This document shows positions 45,546 through 58,706 of a stretch of 64,000 nucleotides of DNA, in pieces. The DNA comes from Cymbidium sinense (taxonomy: Eukaryota > Streptophyta > Magnoliopsida > Asparagales > Orchidaceae): assembly GCA_021442155.1 (NCBI GenBank), contig CM038228.1, positions 85,948,114-86,012,113 of the forward strand, given 5' to 3'. Position 1 is the first letter of the stretch. Each line of letters starts with the position of its first letter. The translations under genes and the position numbers were made by a program. Under the pieces are notes generated by a model. It searched no databases, was not told where the DNA came from, and worked only from the letters and a program-made list of their open reading frames with translations.

Positions 45546-46734
45546 CAATGTTTTTCTAGTTATCTCCTTAAATTAAAAAAATTAAATTTTTTTATTAATA
45601 TTAAAAATAGTTAGTTTTTCAAAAACCAACCTTGCTCAACGGATCAACTCTAGTTCTATGTATAAGCTTTCTTGGACCTAGACCAAATCAGTCAAAGAAT
45701 CAATTCAGGGCTGATTTGGTTGGACTACTTAGTCTAATCCAATTTGATTTTTAAAACATAAGTTGGTGGAAAATAAAGGTGATGGAATTGATCATAAACA
45801 CCATGGTTGTCTACAAATAATTAATTTGAAAGAAAATATTGAGTAAATTAATTCATGTCATCTTATAAAAGTTTTCATTATCTAATTATTAATGAGCCAA
45901 ATTTTGATACATATAATATATATTAAGGCTTATGAGATCAATATCTTTGTCTTATATTATGGTGGCAAATTAATGTTAATGTGATAGAGGTAAAATAATT
46001 ATAAAAATTTATTTAAAGGCATATTTTAACTTTTCATATTTATTACTAGAACATTATAAGAAAAGTTATAGTATTCTAAACCATGAATTGCCCACAATAA
46101 TTATATGAAATTTGATGCAAATTTTATTTTTTTATTCATACTTAATAATGGTAGCCGATCGTATCATAATTTCATACATTGTAAATCAAGAATTAGGGAC
46201 TTATAATCAAGTTTGGGAGTTACAAAATTTAGAGAGATCAACAGTTGAGTTACAAAATATTTTATAATAATAACAAAAAGAAGCTTATATTCCACTTTGT
46301 AATGTATATGTGATAAAATCTCTTCAATATTTTAATTAAGTGCCCATACAAAATAATTTTAATTAAGTGCCCATACAAAAAGTAATTGATTTAATAAATG
46401 TAGGCTTGCAATCTCTATGATATTAAATATGAAATTTTTTTGTTATATGTTTATCATTATCATTATCATTATCATTGATATTATTATATTATGACCCGAA
46501 TTTTAAATATGAATTTTTTTTATAAGCTGCTCACTCTATGATAAACTAGGGGTGTATATCTATTGTAAAAAATTTATGACAATGGTTCTTAATGCAGCTT
46601 TGTAAGACAAATCCACAAAAGTGTGCAACATTTGATCATAAATATATGACAACAATTTTATTTTAAAGAAAAAAATGAGTGAAGATTGTCATCTATTAAT
46701 AAAGAGCAAATTATTTAAAATTATTATTTAACTA
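45546..46734. other. AT-rich stretch between LINE copy 4 and the large LTR element
   Basis: Contains a short tandem duplication TTTAATTAAGTGCCCATACA (two copies, about 46333-46382) and an ATTATC microsatellite (46451-46477). No gene seen. Confidence 0.6.
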
Positions 46735-46939
46735 TGTTGACCTCACTTTTGGAGTGAGGATTAATATACTTCATCTTAAATCTAGGAACCTTCTAGACAC
46801 TTAGATTTCCTTCGTATTAGGATACTTCTAGTGATGAAGAAAACACTAAATTTAAGTTTAGAGACTCAGAGGGCATAACCTTAGACTTAGACTCCACCTT
46901 AGGACAAATAGGTTTCATCTATCCTATGGCCTAAACCAA

Positions 46940-49900
46940 AACTTATACCTATTCACTCATCCAAACTTAAGCTCATGTAAATGGAGATAAACCAACCTCA
47001 AATCTATTGAATTAATTTTAATTGAATTTAATTTTTTAATCCAAGCTTCAAACAAAATTAACTTGGATCTTAACCCAAGTTAACTCCACCATAATCCCAT
47101 GACTTAATTCAAACCAATTCAAGCGAATTAAGTCCAATTTGATTTTCTCAATCACTTCAACTATTGATTCGATCATTTCAAGCTGGCCCAACACTTGCAA
47201 TCAAGCCAATTGAACCAAAGGAAGGGGATAAACTGAAGTTAACCTATTTGACCTAAAGGGTTCAAATGAGCCAAAACTTAATTAAGCCCAAATCAATTGC
47301 AATCAAAGCCACCAATCAACTTCAAATTTATTATTGAACACATCACAACCATCCATAACCCCAATTGATCCAAGTTGGCTTGACCAAGTCATTTGACCCA
47401 AAATGACCTAAAACGGGGTAATTAAACCAAACTCCAATTAAACTACCATTAGGTCAAACCAAGCCATCCAATCCCTTCATTAATGATTGTAGGTCATTAT
47501 TGAACACTCCACTTTAATCAATTGAACCTAATCAAGCCAATTGGATCCCTTAACCCAAGTTGACCCAAATTTACCTAAAGGGTCAAATTGAACCAAATCA
47601 AATCTTGGATCCAGTTGGTTGAAACCAGTACTTCTAACTAATAACCAATTCAATATTAAACATAATCCAACCTTCAATTGAACCTAATTTGGTCAACCTA
47701 ACCCAATTATCCAACTTAGCCCAATTTGACCTAAATGGTCAAATTGAACCAAATCATTCCATAATCCAAATTAATATAAATCAACCATTCTAATCAATCA
47801 CCAATGATCAATTAAACATAGACCTAACCCATGCTCAAGCCAATTTGGACAATTTGGTCTAATTAGTCAACATGACCCATTTGACCCAAATTGAATCATA
47901 TGAGCTAAATCCAATCTAACCCAATTGAATCAAACCAATTGTACTCATTCATTCTAAATGATTGTTGACCTCACGTTTGGAGCGAGCTCTCGACTTTCTC
48001 ATCATAGGTCTAGGACTTATAGACATTAAGAGTTTCTTAGTCTTAAGACACTTGTAGTATTAGGTGAACACTTAACCTAACCCTAGGGACTTAGAAGAGT
48101 TAACCATAGGAATAGGTTGTGCCTTAGGGATTTAGGAGGCTTGCCTACCCTATAGCCCAAACCCAATCCTTGCTTCCTTCTTTCAAATTCCAAATTCAAA
48201 TTTAAATTCTAAAATCAAATCCAACTATCCAATGATTGAATTCCATTACTAAATTCAAACTCTGAATTCTTTCTTAAGCCCTTTAATTTTATTTTATGGA
48301 CTTAGCCTTAACCAAATCCAAATTAACCCCAATCCAATTGATTTTATCAAATCAAATTCCAAATCATGAATCAATTCCAAACTCTAAATGATTGAAACCC
48401 ATGATTAAGTCCAAATTCCAAAATCTTTTCCCAAGCCATATGAACCACCTTCATATGCTTAGCCAAAACTCCTTCAAACCAACTCGAGATTGGTTGATTT
48501 CTTTATAAATCAATCATTCCTTCATTTATATTTACAAATATAAATGAAATCTAAATTCAAACCATTCAAATCAAATCAAAACAAATCAAACAAAATCAAG
48601 ACCCTTCTTAAGCCATATGGACCCACCTCCATAAGCCTAATCAAATCCTGGTCCAAATCAACCCAAACATGATTGATTCCTTTATAAATCAATCATTCCT
48701 TTATTTATACTCATAAATATAAATGAAACCCACCCTCCAATGACCAAAAATAAATCAAACTAAATCAAAACCCAAGTTAGCCCTTTTGGCCTACATCCTT
48801 AAGCTTAATCAAATTTGCTTCCAAATCATTCCAAACTCAAGTGATTTTCTTATAACCTATTTATATCTTTATTTATATTCACAAATATAAATGAAGTATA
48901 AATTCAAATGACCAAAACCAAACTCAAATCAAACCAAATTCTCAATTTTAGCCCTTTTAGACAAACTTTTGAACTTGGCTAAATGACATCTAAATCAACT
49001 CAAAACTCATGAATTTCTTTACGATTCAATCATTCCTTCAATCATTAATCCAAATATAAACATAAACCACTATTATCAAACCAAATCCAATTCAACTAAA
49101 ATCAAACCAAGTTAACCCTTATGACTTGAAATTGTCATATGCACCAAAACCTATTTGGCTCCAAACCAATTATAATTGGATTTATATTTCAATCCCAAGC
49201 TCATATGTGAGTTCAACAAAACTTGAATCAAACTTTGATCAAGCCAATTGACCCATTTAGGCTCACTTGATCTAAAGTGACCTAAAAGACCCTTTTTGAG
49301 CCAAGTTCTAATCCAACCTAATTTGGATTGAGCTAATCCATCTAAACCTCAATCATGGTCAACAATCATCATGGGGTGATCAACCACCTTGAATTGGGTC
49401 AAACCAAGTCAAACCTAGCCTTTGACCAAGTCAATATTTAGCCCAAATGAAACCCAAACTAGCCAAAATCCATCATATGTCAAATTGATTGAAACCATTG
49501 ATCTAAACTCATTCATAATCAATGATTAAACACGACCAAACCATCAATTGGACCAAACCAAGCCTAATTGGCCACTTGACCCAAGTTGATCCAAATTAGC
49601 CTAAAAAGTAAAAATGGGTCAAATCATGATTTAACCCAAATTGATTGCAACCAATAGCTCAAGTTTATTCCAAATCACTTATTGAACTTGATCAAAGCCA
49701 TGATTGAGCCCAAGTTGACCAATTAGTCAACTTGACCCATCTTAGCCCAAATTGACCAAAATTCAAATTAGTTCCAAATTAAACTAAACCAAAGCCTACA
49801 ATCATTTTCAATCAACCAATTGAACTTGACTCAATACCTAACCTAGCCCAATTTGATCAAATTGGTCAACTTGACCAATTTGACCCTTTTGAATCCGAAT

Positions 49901-50200
49901 GAGTCAAAACCAAATCTTGGCCAAACCAATTGAAATTAATTGAACAAAAACATCCCAAATCATCATATGAACCAAACCCAAGCCTTGGTTTGACCCAATT
50001 TGATCAATTGGTCAACCTAACCCAACCTAGCCCAAATGAACCCATTTTTATCAAATGAAGCCCAATCACTCCAAAACAACTTATAGGACCCCAGGACTTA
50101 GTCAAACCCGACCCAAACATGTCCTAATTCATTCCCAAATCATCCCAAAAGCCAAGTGGGACCCATGAAGGGGATTAACAATCAAACTATGGGATTTAAA
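46940..50200. repeat. Low-complexity block built from CCAATTGACC/GACCCAA phrases
   Basis: About 3.2 kb in which short phrases such as CCAATTGA, TTGACCCAA, AACCAAATC and CAAGCCAATTG recur irregularly, with C concentrated on the plus strand and almost no CG. The right LTR has a much shorter version (about 61460-61820), so the block has expanded in the left LTR or shrunk in the right. Confidence 0.75.
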
Positions 50201-50500
50201 CCTTAAAACAATGGATCCAAGCCAAGTCAACTTTCCCATTCGCATGGCAGCCCATTTTCACTCAAAAGAGCCTTCCCATGACCCACCTAGCCCACCTAAC
50301 CCACCCTAGGTCGACCAAGGACCTTTGGGAGGTGAGTTGACTCACCTCTAACCCAAATCGAGCACCCAATGGATCCAAACTCTTGCTACCTTGGCACAAT
50401 GGATCCATGGTAGCCTCTCATCATTCCTCCCTTCCCTGGTATGCCACCTCGACTTGATGGAGATAAGTTCGGTGGCTGGACGACAGAGAATCAGTGATAA

Positions 50501-51014
50501 TCATGTGCACACCACCGTCCATCCATGATGGGAAATTGAGGGGCATACCCCCTTAATTCGAGTACAATTTCGCACACACTTGCATTGTGAGCCTTGAGAA
50601 GCCATTTTCAAAATCCCACATAGTGATTCCAAGCATTCCCGAGTGCTCCAAAATCCAGATTTCCCATTCTCGTGCAAAGCTGAAATAGGGGAGGGCAATC
50701 TTGATCAATACTCTCTCTCCACTAAAGCAAATCCAAATTTCTCTTAGCCACACAATCAACACACTTCGATGAGCACAACCGAACAAATTCCCAAGCTCCC
50801 AAGTTGTCAGAGGTGTGAGTTCGATCAGAGCCAAAGCCTTCGTGTGTGTGGATTAGTCAATCGAACCTTCCACACCAAATCAAGCTCGAAGCTCTTCAAC
50901 AGGGCCTCTCCTCAACTAGGCGAAACTACCTTCGGCGTTGCATTGCTAGATATTAACTCCGGTGAGGTTTCTCAAACCGAGCCTTGTATGAAAAAGTGCG
51001 TTAATCCTTTGTGA
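50501..51014. other. LTR part with short open frames, no gene called
   Basis: Opposing short frames (50501-50834 minus, 50769-51014 plus) arise in the less AT-rich part of the LTR. None resembles a known protein, and all sit inside a repeat. Confidence 0.6.
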
Positions 51015-51059
51015 AGTAAATTAGAATTTCATGAAAAATTGACCGTTGGATGTGTGTGT

Positions 51060-51420
51060 CTTCCTTCCCCGAAGGTGTGGGAAGAATTTGGAGATAATCT
51101 GAGCTTGGGTGAGCTCGGATTGAGTGAGGGAAGACGGACGACATCCATCTTTCATCGTTCACGAACGAGATAGATCATGAGCCGTCCATTCTACGTGATT
51201 GGGATGAACGACTCTGATCAAATCCCGCGGTAGAGCCTTCGATTCCTTTCCTAATTTGCGGATCGAATCGTGACCGTCTGATCTTAGATCGGGCGGTCTA
51301 CAAAGAAAACACGTTCGCCGCCGTCTGAGTCAACGCACGGATGTGGCTACTTAAATAACCAATCCCGTCGCACAACGTGAAAAGCGCATTGTGTCAGCCG
51401 CCACATGGTCTGATGGGATT
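51060..51420 (+). promoter_or_regulatory. CpG-rich part of the left LTR, possible promoter region
   Basis: Unusually many CG dinucleotides for this window (CCGCGG, CGATCGAATCG-like runs, TTCGCCGCCG), followed by TACTTAAATAACC at about 51350. The equivalent part of the right LTR is 62620-62870, with GACCGTC and GACGGTC forming an inverted pair near 62755 and 62782. Promoter function is inference. Confidence 0.35.
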
Positions 51421-53099
51421 AAGGCTTTAATTAGGGCTAATTAATTAGTTTTCAATCCTGAAACTTCCTAAAATCATAACTTATTGTAGAAAAATTTAAA
51501 AAATACAAACTTAGGCTCATTTTGAAGATATTTTAGAGTAGAATCTAGAAAAATTATAATTAATTGATTTTAAACAGTGATTTTAACTTAATTAAGAGTT
51601 TATCAAAAATTTAATTAACTTAATTACACCTTAATTAAGCACTCGATTAATCTCAAAGTTTATGTGGATTCTTAGGGGGATGACCTCTGCCTCCCTTATT
51701 TTTTAGGGATTTTATTGATTGCTTAGTTAGGAAAATCACTTGATTAAGCTCTAAACACTCTCTTAATCTAATTAATTATAATTAATGAATGAACAATAAC
51801 TTGATTAATCATTTAAACATAATTACCTCTCTTGAACAGTAAGATAACTTAGGAGTGTGATTGGGGATAGTTTTCCTAATCCATTTCCTGAGTCTTCTTT
51901 ATCTTTAAAAATCAAATTAATTAATGATTAATGGAATGATTAATTGATTAATTAAGTGATTAATCTTCAAAATAAGGAAATCCAAATCTAATTAAATTTA
52001 AAAAATGATTTAGGGATTAGGATTGGGGCCTTGCCTTTGATCATTTCCCCTAAGTCAATTTCATCATTCAAATTAAAACATAACCAAAGTGTTTAATTAA
52101 TTATTTGAAGGCTTAATGAAATTAAAATTAAAAAATCAATTCATCCACACCTAAGCAACCCTTAATTGATCTTGGATAGCTCCTTATGTATTTAATAAGC
52201 CAAGGTGAGAAATAATGAAATTATGGTTAGCTCAAATGTGTGAGAAAATCATAAAAGTAATTAAGTGAGATCCCTTAAGCTTAATTATCTATTAATCAAA
52301 AGCCAGTTGCATTAGGCCCCTTTCATTTCTTAGGAGCATTGCAAATATACTTTTCATATGGTTGCATATCATATTGGCTTATTATTAATTAGTTAATTAA
52401 CTTAAGGTGATATATGTAAGGGTTAATTAATTCATTTAATTCATACCTTAACCTAATTAAAATATAAAATCAACTTAAATATTCTTCATTAAATAAAATT
52501 AATTCACACATGGGGAATTGGGCTAGGATTAACAAACCTCTCTCATATTTCCTAAATCAAATCAAACTCAAAGTTAAAAATATCTTTAAAAAATTTTAGT
52601 TTATTTTAAATGGCCTTATTTAATATGATAGTCCTTAGGAATTAATTGGGGTGAATGAAATCATGTGCTTACATTCTTTTATTTCTTTCCAATCATGCTA
52701 AATATTGCTCGTCATATGAAATTTTGCATTAATTTCTTTTAAAATTAATTAAATGAAATGTTCTCTTTTATGCTAAATTGCATGTGCTGACTTAAATTAA
52801 AAATATGAGTGACTATTATCACTATTAAATCAAAAGCTATTTTCAAAACCTACAAATCAATTATTATAAATGAAGTAATGTTAATTACAAATATCTATAA
52901 GCTTGCATGTGATATAGTATAAGATATGTAATATGTTCTCTTTCCCTATCTTAACATGGATTCACATAGGATTTACAAGTGTATAGTTCATTTGAAAATA
53001 ACACAACATTTGCCTAAAATCTATTCCTGTGCATCTTCATGTTAAAACTTAGGAAGAATTTCATATCACATATATAAATCACATAATCAAATCAAATAT

Positions 53100-53580
53100 A
53101 ATTTCTTGCATGATTCCCTATTCATGTGGTTCTTTTTGTACATTCATATGTATTTGAGAAAAGTGATATATTAGTCTGGATATCCCGGGGCTTCAAGGCT
53201 TTAAGTAGCCCTAAGTAGGTCTTGTACCTTATGCCCCTGATGTAGAAAATAATGATGCCGTACTCACTTAAAACTCTTATACATATGCATGTATGATGTA
53301 GCCAATGAATAAAGAATCATAAATCAAATAAATAAAGTACAACCTTTTGCATGGATTTTTTTACCCTTACAGTTATTCATACATTTACATATATCTAAGA
53401 AAAGTGATATATTAGTCTGGACATCCCGGGGCTACGAGGCTTTGAGTAGGTCAAAGTAGGTCTTGTACCTTACGCCCTTGGTGTAGAAAATAATGGTGTC
53501 GTACTCACTTAAAACTTTTATATATGGGGATGTGTATTTAGCTAATGGATGAAAAATCCCTCTTTTCGATATAATAAAGA
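53100..53580. repeat. 241-bp tandem duplication in the left LTR
   Basis: GTGATATATTAGTCTGGA occurs at 53163 and 53404, followed by ATCCCGGGGCT and AGTAGGTCTTGTACCTTA in both, then GTACTCACTTAAAACT. The units differ by scattered substitutions. Confidence 0.88.
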
Positions 53581-56291
53581 CATGCATTCATAATTTAATA
53601 TTAAAAAAAAATGAAATATTTAATTCCAAATACATTTCTTTGAATTCATCATCAAAATGTGGTAAGATTTACATTACATGTATAAGTATGTTTAGGATTA
53701 TTCATATGCATGATATACATGATGGAAAAAAAATAAATGAATGTGTGTTATGTGAGAGTAATCCATTCTAATTAATCTTAAGATGCCTTTCTTATTGAAT
53801 AAGGTTAGAGTGAACCTAAACTTAGGGTTAATTAAAACACATAATAAGCCATTCATTAAAAAAACTAAGCTAATTAATTTACCTTAGAAATGACTTAAGG
53901 TAGGGATAAAAGAGAGATTCCCTCTCTTTCTTCTCTTTATAACACTTAGTTACTAAGTGTAGGCTATATAAAATAAAAGAAAATACTAAGTAAAATTTTC
54001 AAAACAATTAAACCACTTAAAGAGAAATCAACCATTTTATAAATTAAATCCCTCACACTTAGCAAATTATAACCCCAAAGCTTAGTTAGAACAGGCCACA
54101 CAAGTCTTAACACATGCACATTAGATTAAGTCACTATTTCTAGCTTTATGTTAGAACTGTGCATGGTTTGGTGTATGTTTGGTTTTGTGATGTATTATTT
54201 TAGACTGGATGTTAGGGTGTATGTGCGTAGTCTGGTTGTTAGGCGATATTAGCCTAATCATGTTTTATGTAGGGGGTCATGCTTAAGGGGCCGCTGTAAT
54301 AAAAATGTCAATGCTTTTTGCTATGTTGGTTGCTTAGCCCCTAAGCATAGCCCAAGTTAGGACAGGTGGAATTGGTTACCCATGTGTGGGGTGCTAAGTC
54401 CAAATTATTCATATAATTGCTTAGGTTGTATGGTGTGTTTAGCTAACACTTATTTTACATGTGTAGCTAGATTTACTTTCCTTCTCTCTTAATGTAATTT
54501 TTTGCATTAGGATTAGGATAAGTGGTATGGGAGATTAGGATGAACATTTGAGATAAGACCAAGTCTAATACACCATGTGATACTTTTGAAGCAAACAACA
54601 TCCCAATCAAACCGAGAGAAAGAAATAAATGGAACAAATCAAAATGAAGAAATGAAAGATAAAGAGTGAAGAATGGAGAATGAAGAATGAAGACCCCCCC
54701 CATAACACTTATCATTTTATAATTGTAATTATTATTTCACTATACCAGGATGTATAAGGGTAGAGCTTGACTACCCATATTTATTTTCAGGTTGTACGAC
54801 TGTACCTGTCCGCATTAGCCTCTTATTCTTTTATAAACATTTTATAGAATTGTTTGATATTTTGTTTAGCTTGTGCATTATCAATAACATGTCTTTTCAT
54901 AGTTTCTTTATGATTGGTGATTACTGTGTGACATGGATGCGATTCGGCTCTTGGGATGAAAAAATAAATTTTCTACCCCACTAACAACTCATAACTAAAA
55001 TTTTTAAATAACTCATAACCTCACATAAAAGCCTAGAAATTAAATCAAGATAATAAAAATTTTAGCATCCCACTTAGCTGGATGATTGTATGTATAATAT
55101 CATGCATGTCATATTCTTTCACTTTTATTAAGTGAGGGCTTCCATCTGCGCTAGAGAATAATGGCTTAACCTGTAAGAGCCTTTGATAGAAAGGCACCTC
55201 TTTCTCTTTTGATTTTTCCCATAATCAATTTCTCATGCATTTAGGCATACAAAATCCTATAACCTTTGTCAAAATAAAAAGTCCAAAAATTAAATAAAAC
55301 TTGACAAAATTTGCATTAGATTTAAGTCATTATTCATTACCTTCCTAATCTAGTCTCTTAGGGAGTGGGTTTAAGGACTTAGTTTCTCTTTTAAATAAAT
55401 AATAACTTAACCATCTTGCAAAGCATATAACATGCCCACATAGATTTAAAGCATATGAGGAGTTAGCTGGCTGCCACTCCATGCAGTAATAAGTCCAGCA
55501 CTCGGGTGGCTTACCCTCTCTTATGGAGGTAAACCATATACCCACTTTCTCCATAGATTTAGGTTATGCTTTGGCCCTCACCAAAGCTCCATAGATTTAG
55601 GATCTGAGGTTGTTGTTTCTCTTTGTGGGCTACAAGCATAAATCCTTACCTCTTAGGTATTTCTACAATCTTGTATTTTGGAATCATAAGTCCTAGATTT
55701 CTAATAAAAATTCAACTCAAACAAATAAATCTTCTCAAAATTCAAATACATAAAGCCCAACCATAAGATAGATTGGAGTGCTCACTAGGTTTCTTAGAAT
55801 CATGAGTATTCCATACTCATCTCCTTTGGTTTCGATAATAACTCTCCCATTTTGATCTCTCCCATTTGATTTTATAAAATACAACCAATCCTTTGATAGT
55901 CTTATCTTTGAATTCTTTGGAGACAACAATCGCCTACTTTTATTGAGAGTATTCTTAAGGGATTCATTTTTCCTAAGATGTAATTAACTATGGAGGCTTG
56001 CCTCCATAGAGAACTTAACAATCTTGATTTAAATAAACCCTGCTTTTATTTTTCATTTAAAGTAGGGGAAAAATCTTTGGTATATTCGAAGACCCATCAT
56101 GCCTTAGGGGTACTTATTAGGTGATTAGGTCCATTATAGGATAGTAACTTATATCTCTCGAGATAGTATACTATTCCTTAATGTAGTACCTGACCACCCT
56201 AATAAGTACATTCTCAGATCTGTATGGCGTCCCCTCACATATACACAACACACAAAACACATAAACTAAAAATAAATACCACAGATTTTTC

Positions 56292-56310
56292 TGGCGACTC
56301 CGTTGGGGAT
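56292..56310 (+). promoter_or_regulatory. Primer binding site
   Basis: TGGCGACTCCGTTGGGGAT begins with TGG, the complement of a tRNA 3' CCA, and is long enough to pair with an acceptor arm and part of the T arm. TGGCGACTCC is the primer site I recall for Tat/Ogre elements, assigned to an arginine tRNA; the exact tRNA should be checked. Confidence 0.75.
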
Positions 56311-56493
56311 GGTTCCTCTCTCCATCTTTCCTTTCGTTGGCACATAACTTATTGCATTCTTAAGCAAAGTTAGCCAACATCCTTTAGGTTTTAGGACCCC
56401 ACTCTGTGTAGGTCTTGAAACCCCTATTGGGTTCCCCAATAGGTGAGAACAAAAATTGATCAATGAAAGGGGAGATAATAAAAATTTAGAACA

Positions 56494-58600
56494 TCCTCAC
56501 CATTAACTTGGTGAGGCAAGGTTCATCATAAAATTTAAAGCAAATAATTTCTTTCACAAAATGACACTTTCCAAAAGTACCTTTCAAGAAACTCACAAAA
56601 TCACAAAATCACAAAATCAAAACCCCTCCATTTAACGATCCCTGTGATTGCTACATGGAGGTTCTTTTCAAAAGAACATTCTTGAAAAATAACCATGCCC
56701 ATTCAACTTACTCAAAATTATTGAATGAGGAATCCATTTTTTTTTAAAATAAATTGAAACTTCATCTAACAAATTTCACATATGTTGGAGTTGAAGCTTC
56801 CCTCTTTGCAAGAGAAAATCATGCCATGTGTGATTCCCACTTAACATATCCAAACTAGTTAAGTGAAATCTCTTTTTAAACCAAATACAAATTTGACCTT
56901 CACCTAACATACTCAATTTGTTAAGTGGGGGTCTTATTTTCAAAACATAAATTTGACCTCCACTTAACAATTTCAATTTATTAAGTGGTGGTCTCATTTT
57001 CAAAACATAAAATTTGGCCTTCACCTAACATACTCAATTTGTTAAGTGGGGGTCTTATTTTCAAAACATAAATTTGGTCTCCACTTAAAAAATTCAATTT
57101 GTTAAGTGGGGGTCTCATTTTCAAAACATAAAATTTGATTTTCACCTAACATACTAAATTTGTTAAGTGGGGGTCTTATTTTCGAAACATAAATTTGACC
57201 TTCACTTAACAATTTAAATTTGTTAAGTAGGGGTCTCATTTTGAAATTATAAAATTTGACCTTCACCTAACATATTCAATTTGTTAAGTGGGGGTCTTAT
57301 TTCCAAAACATAAATTTCACTTTCACTTAACAATTTAAATTTGTTAAGTGGGGGGTCTCATTTTCAAAACATAAAATTGACTTTCACTTCACAATTTGAA
57401 TCTATTAAGTGGGGGTCTTAATTCCAATACATAAATTTGACTTTCACTTAACAATTTCAATTTGTTAAAGTGGAGGGTCTCATTTTAAAATATAAAATTG
57501 ACTTTCACTTAACAATTTCAATTTGTTAAGTGGGGGCCTCATTTCCAAAAATATTAAATTTGACTTTTGCTTAACATATTCAATTTAGTAAGTGAGGGTC
57601 TCATTTTCAAATAAAAAAAAACATACATTTAGGCTTTCACTTAGCATATCCAATATTGCTAAGTAAGAGTCTCATTTTTAAAGCATATATTTGGTTCTAC
57701 TTAACACATCAAATTTGTCAAGTAAGAATCATATAATCATGTCATATTAGATTCCCACCTAACATACCAAATTTGTTAAGTGAGAATCTCATTCTCAAGT
57801 CATATCATACTTTGATTTCCACTTAACACACCAAATTGTTAAATGGGAGTCCCATTTTCAAAAACATATTAAACACATTTAGGCTTTCACTTAACATGCC
57901 AAATTTGTTGAGTGAGGGTCTCTTTTCAACACACGTTTGATCCCTATTTTAACATGCCAAATTTGTTAAATAAGGATCCAATTTCTCATATCAACCACAT
58001 CTGAGCTTTCACTTAACAAACCAAATTTGTTAAGTGAGAGTCTCATTTTCAAAAGAAAACAAATATATCTCAAACACATTTGGCACTTTCACTTAACATA
58101 CCAAATTTGTTAAGTGGGACTCCCATATTCAAAAAAGAGTAAATCTATCTCACAATCACATTTGGCTCTCACTTAACATACTAAATTTGTAAAGTTAAAG
58201 TCTCATCTTCAAGCACCAATCAAACGCATATGGCCTCTATTTAACATACCAAATTTGTTAAGTAAGAAGCCCCATTTTTTAAATCAAAGTATCACATAAT
58301 CAAATCTTCACAAGCAAAAATATTTCAAACACACAATCACAAACTCTTCTTAGCATACCCAAATTTGCTAAGTAGTGGTTCTTTCAAACTATCCATATTT
58401 TCAAACAAGAAACATAGAATGCAAAGAATCTCCAAAAAAGAAAGAAATCTCTCCTCAAAATTTTGAACCCCGCCAAACCTACCTAAATTCGTTGAGTATG
58501 GGTTCTAAAATCAAATGGCAAAAGACTCTCCTACAAAACATCCAAATCTCTCCAAAGAACCCCACTTAACATATTTGAATTGTTAAGTGTGGATTCAAAA
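56494..58600 (+). repeat. Leader array of about 30 hairpin-forming units of about 60 bp
   Basis: Each unit has CACTTAAC...(about 10 bases)...GTTAAGTG, a stem of 8-10 bp, then GGGTCTCATTTTCAAAACAT-type spacer. Spacing is near 60 bases in the regular part (56898, 56959, 57019, 57079, 57139, 57199, 57260, 57320, ...) and 60-100 at the edges. Edge units differ but keep pairing: CTCACCA with TGGTGAG at 56497-56515, CATTCAA with TTGAATG near 56704. It lies between the primer binding site and the gag-like region. Confidence 0.9.
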
Positions 58601-58706
58601 CTCCAAACTTCTGTTACTTTCTTGGAGCAAATATCAAGGTAGAAATCTGATATAAGGTATATTTCAACATATGTAGACATACAGCTCAGATCAGTCAGTA
58701 TAGTCT

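Larger units (their letters stand above)
46735..56283 (+). repeat. Left LTR (start at 46735 or 47963)
   Basis: Two LTR-like 5' ends occur 1228 bases apart, both TGTTGACCTCAC(T/G)TTTGGAG followed by related text (the first then has GGCCTAAACC, the second AGCCCAAACC at the corresponding place). The first 1.2 kb of the LTR may be tandemly duplicated, or an older LTR may be truncated by the newer one. The right edge is set by CA at 56282-56283, eight bases before the primer binding site. Length is 8.3 or 9.5 kb. Confidence 0.65.

Noticed and set aside
54473..54715. Minus-strand ORF of 80 residues in the LTR
   Set aside because: Hydrophobic by composition only, and lies inside a non-coding LTR.
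56494..58600. CRISPR array
   Set aside because: Units diverge gradually, the spacers are themselves repeated, there are no cas genes, and the context is a plant LTR element.
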